Origin: Deinococcus apachensis DSM 19763
GTDB lineage: Bacteria; Deinococcota; Deinococci; Deinococcales; Deinococcaceae
Assembly (NCBI RefSeq): GCF_000381345.1
Contig: NZ_KB906420.1
Location: 1 to 39,198, forward strand
DNA length: 39,198 nt
Reading direction: 5' to 3'
The notes beneath the pieces are model-generated. The model was not told where the DNA came from. It did no database searches and worked only from the letters and a program-made list of their open reading frames with translations. Below, in pieces: positions 1 through 8,507 of the stretch; the first letter of the stretch is position 1; the number at the start of each line of letters is the position of its first letter. The position numbers and the translations under genes were made by a program.

Positions 1-88
1 GAGGGGCTGACCCCCAGCCGCCGAGGGCTGTGCTGTCGGTGGCGGAACGTCTTGCTGGTTCGCCGACTCTTGCTTGACCAGGGGGACG

Positions 89-541
89 TCAAACGGGGTT
101 CAGTGCTGAAGGGTCGTTTTGGAAGTTCGTCCCCCCGTGGTCAAGCCCTTCGTTGACGGGGGGAAACTGTGGGCGCATCCGCTTCAGCAGGTTCCTGCTC
201 ACGACCAAGTTGTACGAATGCACCAACAACTCGTGCGGCAGCTCCTCCGGCAGCGTCCCATCCAGCGGGAGGAAGACCCAGTGTCCCCCGAAGTACAGCG
301 CAGGGACCACCTGCGGGTAGGTCTCGCGCACCAGGGCCGAACGCTCCGGTTCGCACTTGACCAGCAACCGCAAAGGGTCCTCGGTGATGTCCACCATGGC
401 GTACATCCGCCATAGGGGAGGCCCTCCTTCCGGGTCCTCCCCGCCGACCTTGAAGGTGAGGTTGCGCGTGTCGAAAGGGAAGGTCTCCCGGGTGCCGGGC
501 AGGTCGGCACACGCGGCACGGACCTCTTCAACCAGATGCAT
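89..541 (-). CDS. MmcQ/YjbR-like protein (DUF419 family)
   Basis: A protein of about 150 residues of the MmcQ/YjbR type, a small family with a CyaY-like fold. These proteins are often annotated as DNA-binding, but their biochemical role is poorly known. Visible family features are the N-terminal helix followed by LPGTRETFPFD, the strand LTFKVGG, the block LLVKCEPERS, and the C-terminal helix that begins LLVHSYNLVVSRN. Two Met codons are adjacent (544 and 541). The Shine-Dalgarno AGGAGG lies only three bases before the first but six before the second, so 541 is preferred. The C-terminal tail after MRPQFPPV is not part of the usual fold. The gene is divergent from the flavin monooxygenase and shows no obvious functional link to it. 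Family assignment is fairly secure; function is unknown. Confidence 0.82.
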   Translation of the reverse strand: MHLVEEVRAACADLPGTRETFPFDTRNLTFKVGGEDPEGGPPLWRMYAMVDITEDPLRLLVKCEPERSALVRETYPQVVPALYFGGHWVFLPLDGTLPEELPHELLVHSYNLVVSRNLLKRMRPQFPPVNEGLDHGGTNFQNDPSALNPV

Positions 542-544
542 CAT

Positions 545-842
545 GGACCTCCTGAAGGACGAAGGGCACTCACACCTTCAGCGTAAAGGCGGACTCTCAG
601 AGGCTGCCAAGAACGGGTTTGACGTTTCGGGGAGTGACTTTGCACAGAGCAGAATGTGCAGGTGAAGCGCCGAGGGTACTCCAGTAACGTGGATGACGAC
701 ACGTACTTTCTTCTGCCTCACCGCTTTTGTTGACCCGGTTGTCCCCATCCTGTGGGAGAACCTGGGGGTTCCGCCGCAGTACGGCATCGACCCCAGATCT
801 CTCTCACCGTAAAGCCCCACCCACTTTCAAGGAGAATCGCCC
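545..842. other. Divergent intergenic region
   Basis: This 298-base gap separates the minus-strand YjbR-like gene from the plus-strand monooxygenase and must hold both promoters. I see no credible coding frame. A TTGACC hexamer near 731 is a possible -35 for the downstream gene, but no good -10 follows at the right spacing. Next to the plus-strand gene is a clear ribosome binding site, AAGGAG, about 9 bases before the ATG at 843. Confidence 0.5.
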
Positions 843-1841
843 ATGGCTCTCTCTATTCCTCTGTCGCTGCTCGACCTCACCCGGGTCCATAAAGATGAAC
901 CCGCCGCTGAAGGCATCGCCCGCAGTGTGCGCTTGGCCCGCACCGCCGACCGGCTCGGGTATCACCGCCTGTGGTTCGCCGAGCACCACAACGCGCCCAC
1001 CATCGCGTCGTCAGCCACCGCCCTGATGATTCAGCATGTGGCCGCACAGACCGAGAATCTGCGGGTCGGCGCGGGAGGCGTCATGCTGCCCAACCATTCG
1101 CCGCTGGTGATCGCGGAGCAATTCGGCATGCTGGAAACGCTCTACCCAGGCCGCATTGACCTGGGCCTGGGCCGCGCGCCCGGAACGGACGGCGCGACCA
1201 TGCGTGCCCTGCGGCGCGACGGACGCGAAGCAGACCGCTTTCCCCACGACGTCCTTGAGCTGCACGGCTACCTCAGCGGGCATTCGCTCATTGCTGGCGT
1301 GAACGCTTACCCCGGTGCGGGCACCCAGGTGCCGCTGTACATCCTCGGGTCATCGCTGTTCGGCGCACAACTCGCCGCCCAGTTCGGCCTACCCTACGCG
1401 TTCGCGTCTCACTTTGCTCCCGCAGCGCTCAATGATGCGGCCCGGATCTACCGGGAGACCTTCGACCCTGGTGGTCCCCTCGCTAGCCCGGAGGCGAAAC
1501 CGCACTTCATCGCCGCTGTGAACGTGATTGCTGCGGACGACACCAGTACGGCCCTTGACCAGCGGAGGCAGGCCGAAGATGGCTGGCTCCAGGCATTTCT
1601 GGGCCGTGGACAATCACTGAGTCCAGAGGACCTGAGGGCTGTGCGAGGGCACCCCCAGGCGCAGCAGATACTGGGAATGCTTGACCGCACCGTTGTCGGT
1701 ACGCAGTCAGACGTGGTGGGTGGCCTCGAAGCGTTGGTTGGGGAAGTGCAGGCTGATGAGCTGATCCTGGTCAACCTGGCCGTGGCCGAAGAGCATCAGC
1801 ACCGCACCTTGGAACTGCTGGCCCCCGCGGCAGCTTCTTGA
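843..1841 (+). CDS. LLM-class flavin-dependent oxidoreductase
   Basis: A 332-residue luciferase-like monooxygenase of the MsnO8/YhbW type, a TIM-barrel enzyme using reduced flavin and O2. The substrate cannot be told. Diagnostic blocks are the N-terminal SIPLSLLDLTRV strand, the segment LGYHRLWFAEHHN near residues 38-50, the VGAGGVMLPNHSPL loop around residues 76-89, and the motif GRIDLGLGRAPGTD around residues 103-116, which is highly characteristic of this subfamily. Length matches the family. A good ribosome binding site (AAGGAG) supports the ATG at 843. The gene is followed directly by a strong hairpin and then by an IS630 copy, so it is probably monocistronic. No partner flavin reductase is nearby. 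Confidence 0.92.
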   Translation: MALSIPLSLLDLTRVHKDEPAAEGIARSVRLARTADRLGYHRLWFAEHHNAPTIASSATALMIQHVAAQTENLRVGAGGVMLPNHSPLVIAEQFGMLETLYPGRIDLGLGRAPGTDGATMRALRRDGREADRFPHDVLELHGYLSGHSLIAGVNAYPGAGTQVPLYILGSSLFGAQLAAQFGLPYAFASHFAPAALNDAARIYRETFDPGGPLASPEAKPHFIAAVNVIAADDTSTALDQRRQAEDGWLQAFLGRGQSLSPEDLRAVRGHPQAQQILGMLDRTVVGTQSDVVGGLEALVGEVQADELILVNLAVAEEHQHRTLELLAPAAAS

Positions 1842-1842
1842 T

Positions 1843-1874
1843 GAGAGGAGGAGACCGAAGGTCTTCCTCCGCTC
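1843..1874 (+). terminator. Hairpin after the monooxygenase gene
   Basis: Directly after the stop codon the sequence folds into a long hairpin with a GAA loop at 1857-1859. Stem arms are GAGAGGAGGAGACC (1843-1856) and GGTCTTCCTCCGCTC (1860-1874), with one bulged T and one mismatch. It is placed as a terminator, but there is no T-run because the IS630 end begins at once. Confidence 0.55.
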
Positions 1875-1879
1875 GACTA

Positions 1880-3225
1880 GTGGGTCAGTTGGGATAGCCG
1901 TAAGGTTTCAGGAGATGGGCTGAAGGGTACAGGCGCCAGAACCGCCCAAAGGATGTCGTCGTGCACGAGACCGCTGTCGGCGGTCTCGTCGTTTTCCGCC
2001 CCAGACGAAGGGTGTGGGGTGGCGGTTCCACCCATGGGCGCTGGCTTCCAACCACTCGATCACTTGGGTGGCGCTGGTCGGGCAGTGACCTGCGAGGGCG
2101 CGACGAACCAGAATGCGCTGGATCGACTCGGCCATGTTCAACCAACTCCCTGCCACAGGGGTGTACAGCGGCATGATGCCCTGCCGCATCAACCAACACA
2201 CCAGTTCGGGCGTCTTGTGCCCGGTGAGGTTGTCCAAAACCAGTAGCAGGCGGAGTGGCGGCAAGGTCTCCAGCAACGTGAACTTCACGCTGAACCCCTC
2301 CTGCCAGCGTTCCCAGCCTGCCCGGTGGTCTGCCGGTGGCAACGGTGTTGCCACCGGCAGCGTCTTCAACACCTCCGTCAAGGTCTGCTGCATCCAGGGG
2401 TGCAGCACGGCATGGGTACAACTCATCACACCTCGAACCCGCACCTGCCCACTGGCGGGGTGAAAGAGGGTCAGCCACTTGGCCGTCCCGCCCCGGACAT
2501 ACTCGTGGGGCAGTCGGGCGGGCTCCCTTGGGGTTGCCAACTCGTCCCCGGATGGAAAATGGCCTGGTCGGGCCCGGCTTCATCTTCCACCCACACCGCC
2601 AGCCCATCCCGTTCCGCTTCCAGATAGGCGCGTTCGATCAACTTTTTTTCGCCTCAGCATCGGGGTCAGTCACGACCACCACGCCGGTCTTGCGTTGCCG
2701 CTTGGCCGTGCCGGTCTCGCACCAGGTCCGGTCCCGCTGCCAGGTCAGCCCCGCCTCGTGTAAGACACCCAGAATGGTGAAGGTACTGAGGTGCTCGAAG
2801 CCGGGCTCGCGGCGCAGCACGCGTTGCAACGTCGAGAGCGACCAAGTCGCGGTGCCATCCTGTTCTCGGTCGGGTTTTCGGCGGGCCGTTTCGAGAATAC
2901 GGTTCCGCTCAGCGGAACCGTAAATCACAGGGGGACGACCACCTGGACGTGTTTCCAACGCCTTGAGTCCGTGTTGGTTGAAGCGTGCCACCAGGTGAGC
3001 CACTCCATCCCCTGATGTTCGACCAGCCCGACGAGCTGCCTGGGTGTAGGGCAGGCCAGCGGCCACCCCAAGTAACACCTTGGCGCGGCCGACCATCACC
3101 GCTGCGGTCTGGTGCGAGCGACTTAGCCGCTCTCATTCGACGCGCTCTTCATCCGTCAGGGCCCGGAGCGGATTCTTCTGCCGACGAGGCATCTTCAAAG
3201 CCTACTCCTGCGCCAACTGACCCAC
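1880..3225 (-). mobile_element. IS630-family insertion sequence, damaged
   Basis: The element is bounded by perfect inverted repeats: GTGGGTCAGTTGG at 1880-1892 and its complement at 3213-3225. Each end is flanked by TA (1878-1879 and 3226-3227), as expected for the IS630/Tc1 group, which duplicates a TA target. The repeat can be read as 17 bases if the flanking palindrome ACTAGT is included. The total of about 1.35 kb is slightly long for the family. Its single transposase gene is damaged (separate entry). It sits between the monooxygenase terminator and a relic of a second IS630. Confidence 0.85.
1908..3192 (-). pseudogene. IS630-family transposase, disrupted
   Basis: Read from ATG 3192, the protein starts MPRRQKNPLRALTDEERVE and meets an in-frame TGA at 3135-3133. 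It then continues as a helix-turn-helix domain ([22 protein letters not shown]) down to 2638. There a run of seven A followed by G lets a -1 slip join it to [18 protein letters not shown] and EDEAGP, the first DDE block. A second shift near 2518-2524, consistent with loss of one C, leads into the rest of the catalytic domain, with [13 protein letters not shown] and the Glu in [10 protein letters not shown]. The C-terminus [11 protein letters not shown] is typical. The A7G site resembles programmed frameshifting known in some insertion sequences. The stop and the second shift look like true damage, so activity is unlikely. Confidence 0.85.
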
Positions 3226-3287
3226 TAGTGCAGTGATTCAGAGGAACACCGGGAGATAGAGGGGTGGGCTGGAGTGGGAGGTGGACG

Positions 3288-3545
3288 ATGCACCGAGGCC
3301 CCACATCCCCTGTGCCTCTCCTGACCAACGAGGAACGGCAGTGGCTGACGGCGCTCGTGCGGCGTCGCCAGACCCCGCGGGGTCTGGCGACGTGAGGGAA
3401 GGTCATTCTGCTCAGCGCCGACCAACCCACAGCGACGCTGAGCCAGATCGTGGCACCGGTGGGATTGAGCGACGACACCGTAGGAAGCTGGCGCCGACGA
3501 TTTGCCGCCGAGCGTGTCGCCGGGTTGAGTGATGCCCCCAAGAGG
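3288..3545 (+). pseudogene. Relic of a second IS630 transposase, N-terminal part
   Basis: Starting at ATG 3288, the frame reads MHRGPTSPVPLLTNEERQWL and meets a TGA at 3393. After it the same frame gives GKVILLSADQPTATLSQIV, VGLSDDTVGSWRRRF and ERVAGLSDAPKR. This is the helix-turn-helix and linker of an IS630 transposase, clearly different from the copy at 1908-3192. The catalytic domain is missing: the frame ends where the IS3 left end starts at 3546, and nothing matching it resumes after 4811. The IS3 therefore either inserted here with later deletion or arrived by recombination. Confidence 0.75.
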
Positions 3546-4811
3546 TGACCTGCTCCCGCAAAACCGGCCCAGATGAGTCTGGCATCCTGAAGGGGGCGCC
3601 CCCCGGAGGCCAGCATGAAGGGAAAAAAGCACACCGAAGAGCAGATCAGCTTCGCCCTCAAACAAGCCGAAAGTGGCGTCTCCGTCGGCGAAGTCTGCCG
3701 CAAGATGGGCATTGCCGAGTCCACGTTCTTCCACTGGCGCAAGAAGGACGCGGGCCTGGGGGTCCCCGAGCTGCGCCGTCTGAGACAGCTCGAAGAGGAG
3801 AACCGGAAGCGGGGGCAGCTGGTGGCGGACCTGAGCCTGGACAAGGCGATGCTCCAGGATGTGGTCTCAAAAAAGCTTTGAAGCCCGTCCAGCAGCGGAA
3901 ATTGGTGGGGCACCTGCAAGGAACCTACCAGGTGAGCGAGCGGCGGGCCTGTCGAGTGCTGAAGGTGTGGCGCTCGGTGCAGCGGTACGTGCCCCAGGTG
4001 CAGGCCGATGAGCCGGTCATCCTGCACAGGATGACCGAGATCGCCCAGACCCGCGTGCGGTACGGGGATCGCCGGATCCACGTTCTCATGAGCCGGGAAG
4101 GCTGGCGAATCAACCACAAGCGGCTGTACCGGCTCTACCAGCAAGCCGGGTTGAATCTGCGCATGAAGCGTCCACGTCGCAGGGTGAGCGCCGCGCACCG
4201 CGCTGCGCGAACAACCCCTGAGCAGGCCAACCAGGTCTGGTCGCTTGCTTTCGTCTCAGACGCGCTGTTCAACGGCAAGCGGTTCAGAACGCTGACCCTG
4301 ATCGACGTCTTTACCCGCGAGTGCCTGGCGATCCATGCTGACGTCAGCCTTCGGGCTGAGCGGGTCGTCGAGGTGGTCACCGAGGCGGCCAGGCACCGAG
4401 GACGACCAGAACGCATCCAAGTCGATAACGGCAGTGAGTTCGTCAGCAAGGCTCTGGACCTCTGGGCCTACGAACAGGGGGTGACGCTGGATTTTTCCCG
4501 TCCTGGCAAGCCTCAGGACAATGCGCATATCGAGTCCTTCAATGGCAGCTTCCGGGATGAGTGCCTGAACGCCCACTGGTTTTTGTCGATGGAGGATGCC
4601 GCCGAGAAGATCGAACGTTGGAGATCGGACGACAATCAACACAGGCCCCACTCGGCGCTGGGAAATCTCGCTCCAGGCGCGTTCGCAGCCCAGGTGGCTT
4701 CGGTCCACCGCCCGCCCTGTGTCTCCAACCTGACCTGGCCCAAGCTGGGGGAGCACCTCAGAGGTACGCTCGAAGTGCAATTGGACCGGGCCGACCACGG
4801 GGGCACCCTCA
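3546..4811 (+). mobile_element. IS3-family (IS407-type) insertion sequence
   Basis: An element of about 1.27 kb with two overlapping ORFs of IS3 layout. The proposed ends are imperfect inverted repeats. The left end begins TGACCTGCTCCCG at 3546. The complement of the right end begins TGAGGGTGCCCCCG at 4811. Both contain CGGCCC further inside. I see no target duplication, as the left flank is AAGAGG and the right flank is CGCGAG. The right end lies 10 bases from the stop codon of the RpiR-type regulator gene. The end positions are my reading and could be off by some bases. Confidence 0.7.
3615..3881 (+). CDS. IS3 transposase OrfA
   Basis: An 88-residue DNA-binding protein of the transposase_8/IS911 OrfA type. 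It starts MKGKKHTEEQISFAL and contains the helix-turn-helix GVSVGEVCRKMGIAESTFF, followed by HWRKKDAG and a leucine-rich helix (ELRRLRQLEEENRK) that fits the usual dimerising zipper. Near its end is a run of six A followed by G (3869-3875). A -1 slip there joins OrfA to OrfB as KKALKPVQQRK, giving the OrfAB transposase expected of IS3 elements. OrfA itself looks intact. Confidence 0.9.
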   Translation: MKGKKHTEEQISFALKQAESGVSVGEVCRKMGIAESTFFHWRKKDAGLGVPELRRLRQLEEENRKRGQLVADLSLDKAMLQDVVSKKL

Positions 4812-4966
4812 CGCGAGCTCTTCAATACTCGTACACAGAGAAGTCAGCCTTGAGCAGTTCGGCCTGTTGGAGATGCTCGCCTCCCAATTCCCTGGCCACC
4901 AACGTGGAAATCACGGAGGTCAGGCTGATGAAGGGCGCCAGCGAGGCGACCACCTCTGACCCTTGA
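3878..4966 (+). CDS. IS3 transposase OrfB, first catalytic Asp replaced
   Basis: The catalytic half of the OrfAB transposase, expressed by -1 frameshift at 3869-3875 rather than from its own start; 3878 is only the first start-like codon in the frame. The N-terminal helical region (YQVSERRACRVLKVWRS, YGDRRIHVLMSREGW) is followed by an rve integrase core. The second and third acidic residues are visible in IQVDNGSEF and in PGKPQDNAHIESFNGSFRDE. At the first position, where relatives carry WSMDFVSD, this copy reads WSLAFVSD. The codon is GCT, one base away from GAT. This should abolish catalysis. The frame has no stop inside the element and runs past the IS end to 4966, antisense to the regulator gene, which also suggests decay. 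Confidence 0.82.
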   Translation: MKPVQQRKLVGHLQGTYQVSERRACRVLKVWRSVQRYVPQVQADEPVILHRMTEIAQTRVRYGDRRIHVLMSREGWRINHKRLYRLYQQAGLNLRMKRPRRRVSAAHRAARTTPEQANQVWSLAFVSDALFNGKRFRTLTLIDVFTRECLAIHADVSLRAERVVEVVTEAARHRGRPERIQVDNGSEFVSKALDLWAYEQGVTLDFSRPGKPQDNAHIESFNGSFRDECLNAHWFLSMEDAAEKIERWRSDDNQHRPHSALGNLAPGAFAAQVASVHRPPCVSNLTWPKLGEHLRGTLEVQLDRADHGGTLTRALQYSYTEKSALSSSACWRCSPPNSLATNVEITEVRLMKGASEATTSDP

Positions 4967-5673
4967 GTCGGCAACCGAATGCTCTGAAAGGCAATCTTAC
5001 CGAGCGGCGAGGCTCCCTGGTCGGTCATGAGCAACACCTTCACCCCACGGTTCTGAAGCGCAGTAGTGACCCGAGTGGTAGTGCGGCTATAGCGGCGCAA
5101 CGTGTAGACCAGCGCAACGTCCTCGGCGGTCACCTCCAGAAGCTGCTCGGGCTGGCCGTTCAGGGTATCGGCCGAGTAGGCGCGCACCCTGGGTCGGAAC
5201 GGTGACAGCAGGGACTCGGCGATGAGCGCCAGCCCATACGAAGAACGGGCCCCGACGATCCAGACCTGCCGGGCACTGGTGATCGCCGTGGCAAAGAGCA
5301 GGAGCTGATGTTCTCCAATAGCCTCCAGGCCATCGAGATTAGCGCGCTCGCTCGCCCAGTAGCTGGCAACCACCGCGTCCTGCCGCCCCGGCTGCTTGAT
5401 GCCCAGGGTGGCTCGCAGGTCCTGGCGAACCGAGCGTTGCAGGTGGGGATACCCCTCGTAGCCAACCCGCTGGCTGAATCGGGTGATGGCCGGGCCGCTC
5501 ACCCCCAGGGCTTCAGCGATCTCCCCGGCACTCAGGAAAGGCAGCTCCTCGGCGTGATCGATGACAAAGCGGGCGATGAGCTGGTCCCGCTGGCCGAAGC
5601 TGTCCAGGTTCATACGCAGCCGTTCAACAGTTGTCGTGGACGCAGCCGTCGAAGTGAGGGAGCTCGTCGTCAT
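4822..5673 (-). CDS. MurR/RpiR-family transcriptional regulator
   Basis: A 283-residue regulator with an N-terminal HTH_6 domain (about residues 17-95) containing LSAGEIAEALGVSGPAITRFSQRVGYEGY, the hallmark RpiR helix-turn-helix. A SIS domain follows (about residues 125-260), with QVWIVGARSSYGLALIAESL and VKVLLMTDQGASPLGK. SIS domains in this family bind phosphosugars or related cell-wall metabolites. It is the last gene of the minus-strand operon, 91 bases after the S12 hydrolase, so it is likely the local regulator and possibly autoregulated. The inverted repeat over the promoter at 17597-17630 is a candidate operator (inference). A long Thr/Ser-rich N-terminus makes the start uncertain. 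An IS3 end lies 10 bases beyond its stop codon. Confidence 0.9.
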   Translation of the reverse strand: MTTSSLTSTAASTTTVERLRMNLDSFGQRDQLIARFVIDHAEELPFLSAGEIAEALGVSGPAITRFSQRVGYEGYPHLQRSVRQDLRATLGIKQPGRQDAVVASYWASERANLDGLEAIGEHQLLLFATAITSARQVWIVGARSSYGLALIAESLLSPFRPRVRAYSADTLNGQPEQLLEVTAEDVALVYTLRRYSRTTTRVTTALQNRGVKVLLMTDQGASPLGKIAFQSIRLPTQGSEVVASLAPFISLTSVISTLVARELGGEHLQQAELLKADFSVYEY

Positions 5674-5764
5674 GATCGGTTCACGCTACAAGCTTTCGTC
5701 CGAGAAACTCCGTATGCTCCGTCTTCTCCAGCGAAGGGGCCACGGCCGATCCGAACCTGGCAGC

Positions 5765-7231
5765 TCACAGGGCTTTGGTGGGGAGCTGGGGTTCCGCTTC
5801 GACAGCCTGACGTGCCCGGGGGTACAGCCGCCCACCGAGGCGCAGGAACTCCACCTGCCCGTCAGCCCCACGCAGGAACTCCACCCCAAAACCTTCCGCG
5901 TCGCCCCCGGCAATCACTGCTCTGTCCGGGCCGATGAGGCGCAGGGCCACCGTCTCCGGCCCCTCCCCCGTTAGGTTGGGCAGGGTCAGCCTCAACCCGT
6001 CATCCTCAGCCCGCACCCCCACGCTCATCGGCGTGCCAAAGACCGTGTAGTCGCCCGCCAGCGCCCACATCTCCTCAGGCGTGATGGTGTGCTCGTCCAG
6101 GGCAGGGGCGCTCAGACCCAGCACCTCGCGCTTGACCCACTCGCTCAGCTTGCGGTGCAGGGCGTGCCCGTTGGAAGCGTTGGTCATCGCAATAAAGCTC
6201 ACCCCACGGTCGGGGGCCACCCAGAAGTCCGACTGCTGCCCATAGGTCGTGCCCCCGTGGCTGATGATCAGCGTTCCGGAAGGCCGGTCCACGAACCAGC
6301 TCTGGCCCATCTCGCCCGAGGTGCCCGCAGAGCCGCTCAGCGAGAGGCCGATAGGGATGGTACGTTCCCACAGCGCGCGCCGATCCAGCGTCTCCAGCGG
6401 CGAGACGGTGGTGAGTTCGGCGTCAGGGGAGCCCTGGTCGCCGGGCCCGGGCAGGGTAGCCACCCTGCCCGACATCATGTAGTGGGCGTAGCGCGCCATG
6501 TCCTGCACAGTCGAGGAGCAGGTGCTGCCTGCGGGCGCCGCCGAGCGCATGATCATCCAGGGGCGCTGCACGACCATGTCGTCGCCGATTTTGTTGTGAC
6601 CCGCAGCAAAGCGGTAGGTCATGATCTGGTTGGCCGAGAAGAGGGTATGCTCCATCCCCAGCGGCCTGAGCACCAAGTCGGTCACCGCGGCGTCGTAGGT
6701 CTGGTCCGTGACGACCTCAATCACCCGCCCGGCCACGTAGAAGCCCGCGTTGTTGTAGCTCCAGTGGCCACGCAGGGGCACCATCTGCTCCACCCCGGCC
6801 ATGAACCCCACCACCCGGGCCACAGCGTCGTTGCCTTCGCCGGTGTCTTCGAACAGGTCGCCCTGCCAGCCGCCCTGGTGGGTCAGCAGGTCGCGGACGG
6901 TGACCTCCGCCGCCACCGACTCGTCTTTCAGCCTGAAATCAGGCAGGTAGGTTCGAACCGTGTCGTCCAGCCTCAGCTTGCCCTGCGCCTCCAGCACGGA
7001 GCAGGTCAGCGACGTGATCGTCTTCGTGGTACTGCCGATCTGGAAGAAGGTATCAGAGGTGACCGGCAGGGGGTTTTCCAGACTGGTGACGCCGAGGTTG
7101 ACGAAATAGTCCCCATCGGGAGTCAGCAGTCCCAGGGTCACGCCGGGAACTCTGTGCTCCTCCAGCAGGCGCCGGGCTTCCTGCTCGAAGGCCGTAGCGA
7201 GGTCCGTGCTGTTCGTCGCGCTTATGGTCAT
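5765..7231 (-). CDS. S12-family serine hydrolase (beta-lactamase/D-aminopeptidase-like), copy 1
   Basis: A 488-residue protein of the class C beta-lactamase/peptidase S12 fold. The catalytic serine motif is S67-T-T-K70 (GSTTKT), the second motif is Y159-N-N161 (SYNNAG), and the third is H325-G-G (ISHGGTT). After the catalytic domain a C-terminal lipocalin-like segment (about 385-488) follows, as in D-aminopeptidases and related esterases. No signal peptide is visible, so it is probably cytoplasmic. The start has a good ribosome binding site (AAGGAG). It lies 78 bases after the M19 dipeptidase gene. Its setting suggests action on peptides or esters containing D-residues, but the S12 family also includes esterases and lactamases, so the substrate is inferred. 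It is closely similar to the protein at 10151-11632. Confidence 0.88.
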   Translation of the reverse strand: MTISATNSTDLATAFEQEARRLLEEHRVPGVTLGLLTPDGDYFVNLGVTSLENPLPVTSDTFFQIGSTTKTITSLTCSVLEAQGKLRLDDTVRTYLPDFRLKDESVAAEVTVRDLLTHQGGWQGDLFEDTGEGNDAVARVVGFMAGVEQMVPLRGHWSYNNAGFYVAGRVIEVVTDQTYDAAVTDLVLRPLGMEHTLFSANQIMTYRFAAGHNKIGDDMVVQRPWMIMRSAAPAGSTCSSTVQDMARYAHYMMSGRVATLPGPGDQGSPDAELTTVSPLETLDRRALWERTIPIGLSLSGSAGTSGEMGQSWFVDRPSGTLIISHGGTTYGQQSDFWVAPDRGVSFIAMTNASNGHALHRKLSEWVKREVLGLSAPALDEHTITPEEMWALAGDYTVFGTPMSVGVRAEDDGLRLTLPNLTGEGPETVALRLIGPDRAVIAGGDAEGFGVEFLRGADGQVEFLRLGGRLYPRARQAVEAEPQLPTKAL

Positions 7232-7309
7232 AGCAACGCTCCTTGAGTGAAGAACGATGAAACCTGGCCGGATGGGCCAACATTCCCCGGCGATGACGTT
7301 GTGTGCCCA

Positions 7310-8440
7310 TCACGTCGGGAGCTGGGGTTTCGCTGCCCCCGTGTTGGGAAGGTTGGCGCGCAGGACGCGCAGCCAGTTGCCCCCCAGGACGGCCTCGCGG
7401 TGCTCTTCCGGCACAGCCTGGGCCAGCCGGGGCCAGTCCCCCGCGTCGTCGAGTTCCTCCGGGCTTTCCTCGCGGCCCGCCCCCGCGTCAAGGTCCGAGC
7501 CGATGCCGACCCCCTCCCACCCAATGAGGTCCGCCACATAGGCCCAGTGGCGCGCGACCTGATCGCTGACCCGGACCGGCACGGCCCGCTCCCGGAGGGT
7601 CCAGTCCGCGTCGAGGAACGAGTTCATCAGGTTCAGGCCGATGACACCCCCACCGCGTCCTATCGCGCGAATCATGTCGTCGCTCAGGTGCCGATCGGGT
7701 GGCAGGTCGGGGCGGCGTGTGGCGGAAGACAGGAGGGTCCGAGCGTTACTGTGGGAGGCGATCAGCGCCCCGGGCGCGGTTAGATCGACCGCCTCCCAGA
7801 ACGCCTCCTCGGCGAGGTGCGAGGCGTCGTGCATTGCGCCGCGTTCCTGCATCGCCGCGAGCAGTTCGCGGCCGGGCGCAGTGAGGCCGCGCGGGTCCCC
7901 GGTGCCCCCGGCGTATCTCGTGCCCGTCCAGGCCAGGCCCACGGACCGCACGCCCTGCCGCCACCACCAGTCGAAGTCGTCCGGCACCAGGACCGGGTCG
8001 GCGCCCTCCATAGTGAGCACCACACCGGGCACGGGGTCCCGCGGCCAGCGGCGTAAGTGGTCTTCCAGGTCGTCCCGCGTGCGGACGAGGCGCAGGTGCC
8101 CACCTTCTTCCCAGCGCAGGTATTGCTCCAGTTGCGAGACCGCCTGGGCCCGCGCCTCCTCGGGCGTGGTGTAGCCGGGAGGGTGATGGCCGGGCGGAGG
8201 AGCGACGAGGTCCTGAGCGAAAGAGAGGTTGGCGGGTTCGGCGTACAGGCTGCCAAAGACGAGGGCGATGTGGCCGCGCGCCAGATCGGGCAGGGTCAGC
8301 ATGACGCTGTCGCGCGTGCGGCTCTCGGCCTGGCGAATTTCAGCCACCGTCCGCGTCAGGTCCCGCCCGTTGGCCTGACTGCTCCATGCGAGGTCGAGAT
8401 GGCCGTCCACAATGATGGGCGGCTCAATCTGTCGAGCCAT
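7310..8440 (-). CDS. Membrane dipeptidase, peptidase family M19
   Basis: A 376-residue zinc dipeptidase of the renal dipeptidase family, which hydrolyses dipeptides and accepts a D-residue at the C-terminal position. The metal ligands are visible: H14 and D16 in VDGHLDLAW, the bridging Glu in LTMEGADP, the His of MHDASHL and of IASHSNAR, and the late Asp in GIGSDLDAG. The start at 8440 is chosen over 8470 because a good ribosome binding site (GGAGGGAAG) lies just before it. There is no signal peptide, so it should act inside the cell on imported peptides. It lies between the D-aminoacylase and S12 genes on the same strand, which fits a role in degrading D-containing dipeptides. Confidence 0.92.
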   Translation of the reverse strand: MARQIEPPIIVDGHLDLAWSSQANGRDLTRTVAEIRQAESRTRDSVMLTLPDLARGHIALVFGSLYAEPANLSFAQDLVAPPPGHHPPGYTTPEEARAQAVSQLEQYLRWEEGGHLRLVRTRDDLEDHLRRWPRDPVPGVVLTMEGADPVLVPDDFDWWWRQGVRSVGLAWTGTRYAGGTGDPRGLTAPGRELLAAMQERGAMHDASHLAEEAFWEAVDLTAPGALIASHSNARTLLSSATRRPDLPPDRHLSDDMIRAIGRGGGVIGLNLMNSFLDADWTLRERAVPVRVSDQVARHWAYVADLIGWEGVGIGSDLDAGAGREESPEELDDAGDWPRLAQAVPEEHREAVLGGNWLRVLRANLPNTGAAKPQLPT

Positions 8441-8507
8441 TCTTCCCTCCTCTCTGGCGTCCCGGGTCATACCTTTTCCTCACGCCGGTCCACACGGGTA
8501 TCCGTCT

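Noticed and set aside
1..88. Possible C-terminal end of a gene cut by the window start
   Set aside because: One frame is open for a short distance but is too short to judge, with no family pattern.
3149..4198. Minus-strand frame of 349 codons over the IS3 element
   Set aside because: It overlaps the IS630 relic and IS3 OrfA/B in antisense, and shows no family pattern.
6089..7246. Plus-strand frame of 385 codons
   Set aside because: Antisense to the S12 hydrolase with shadow composition and no motifs.
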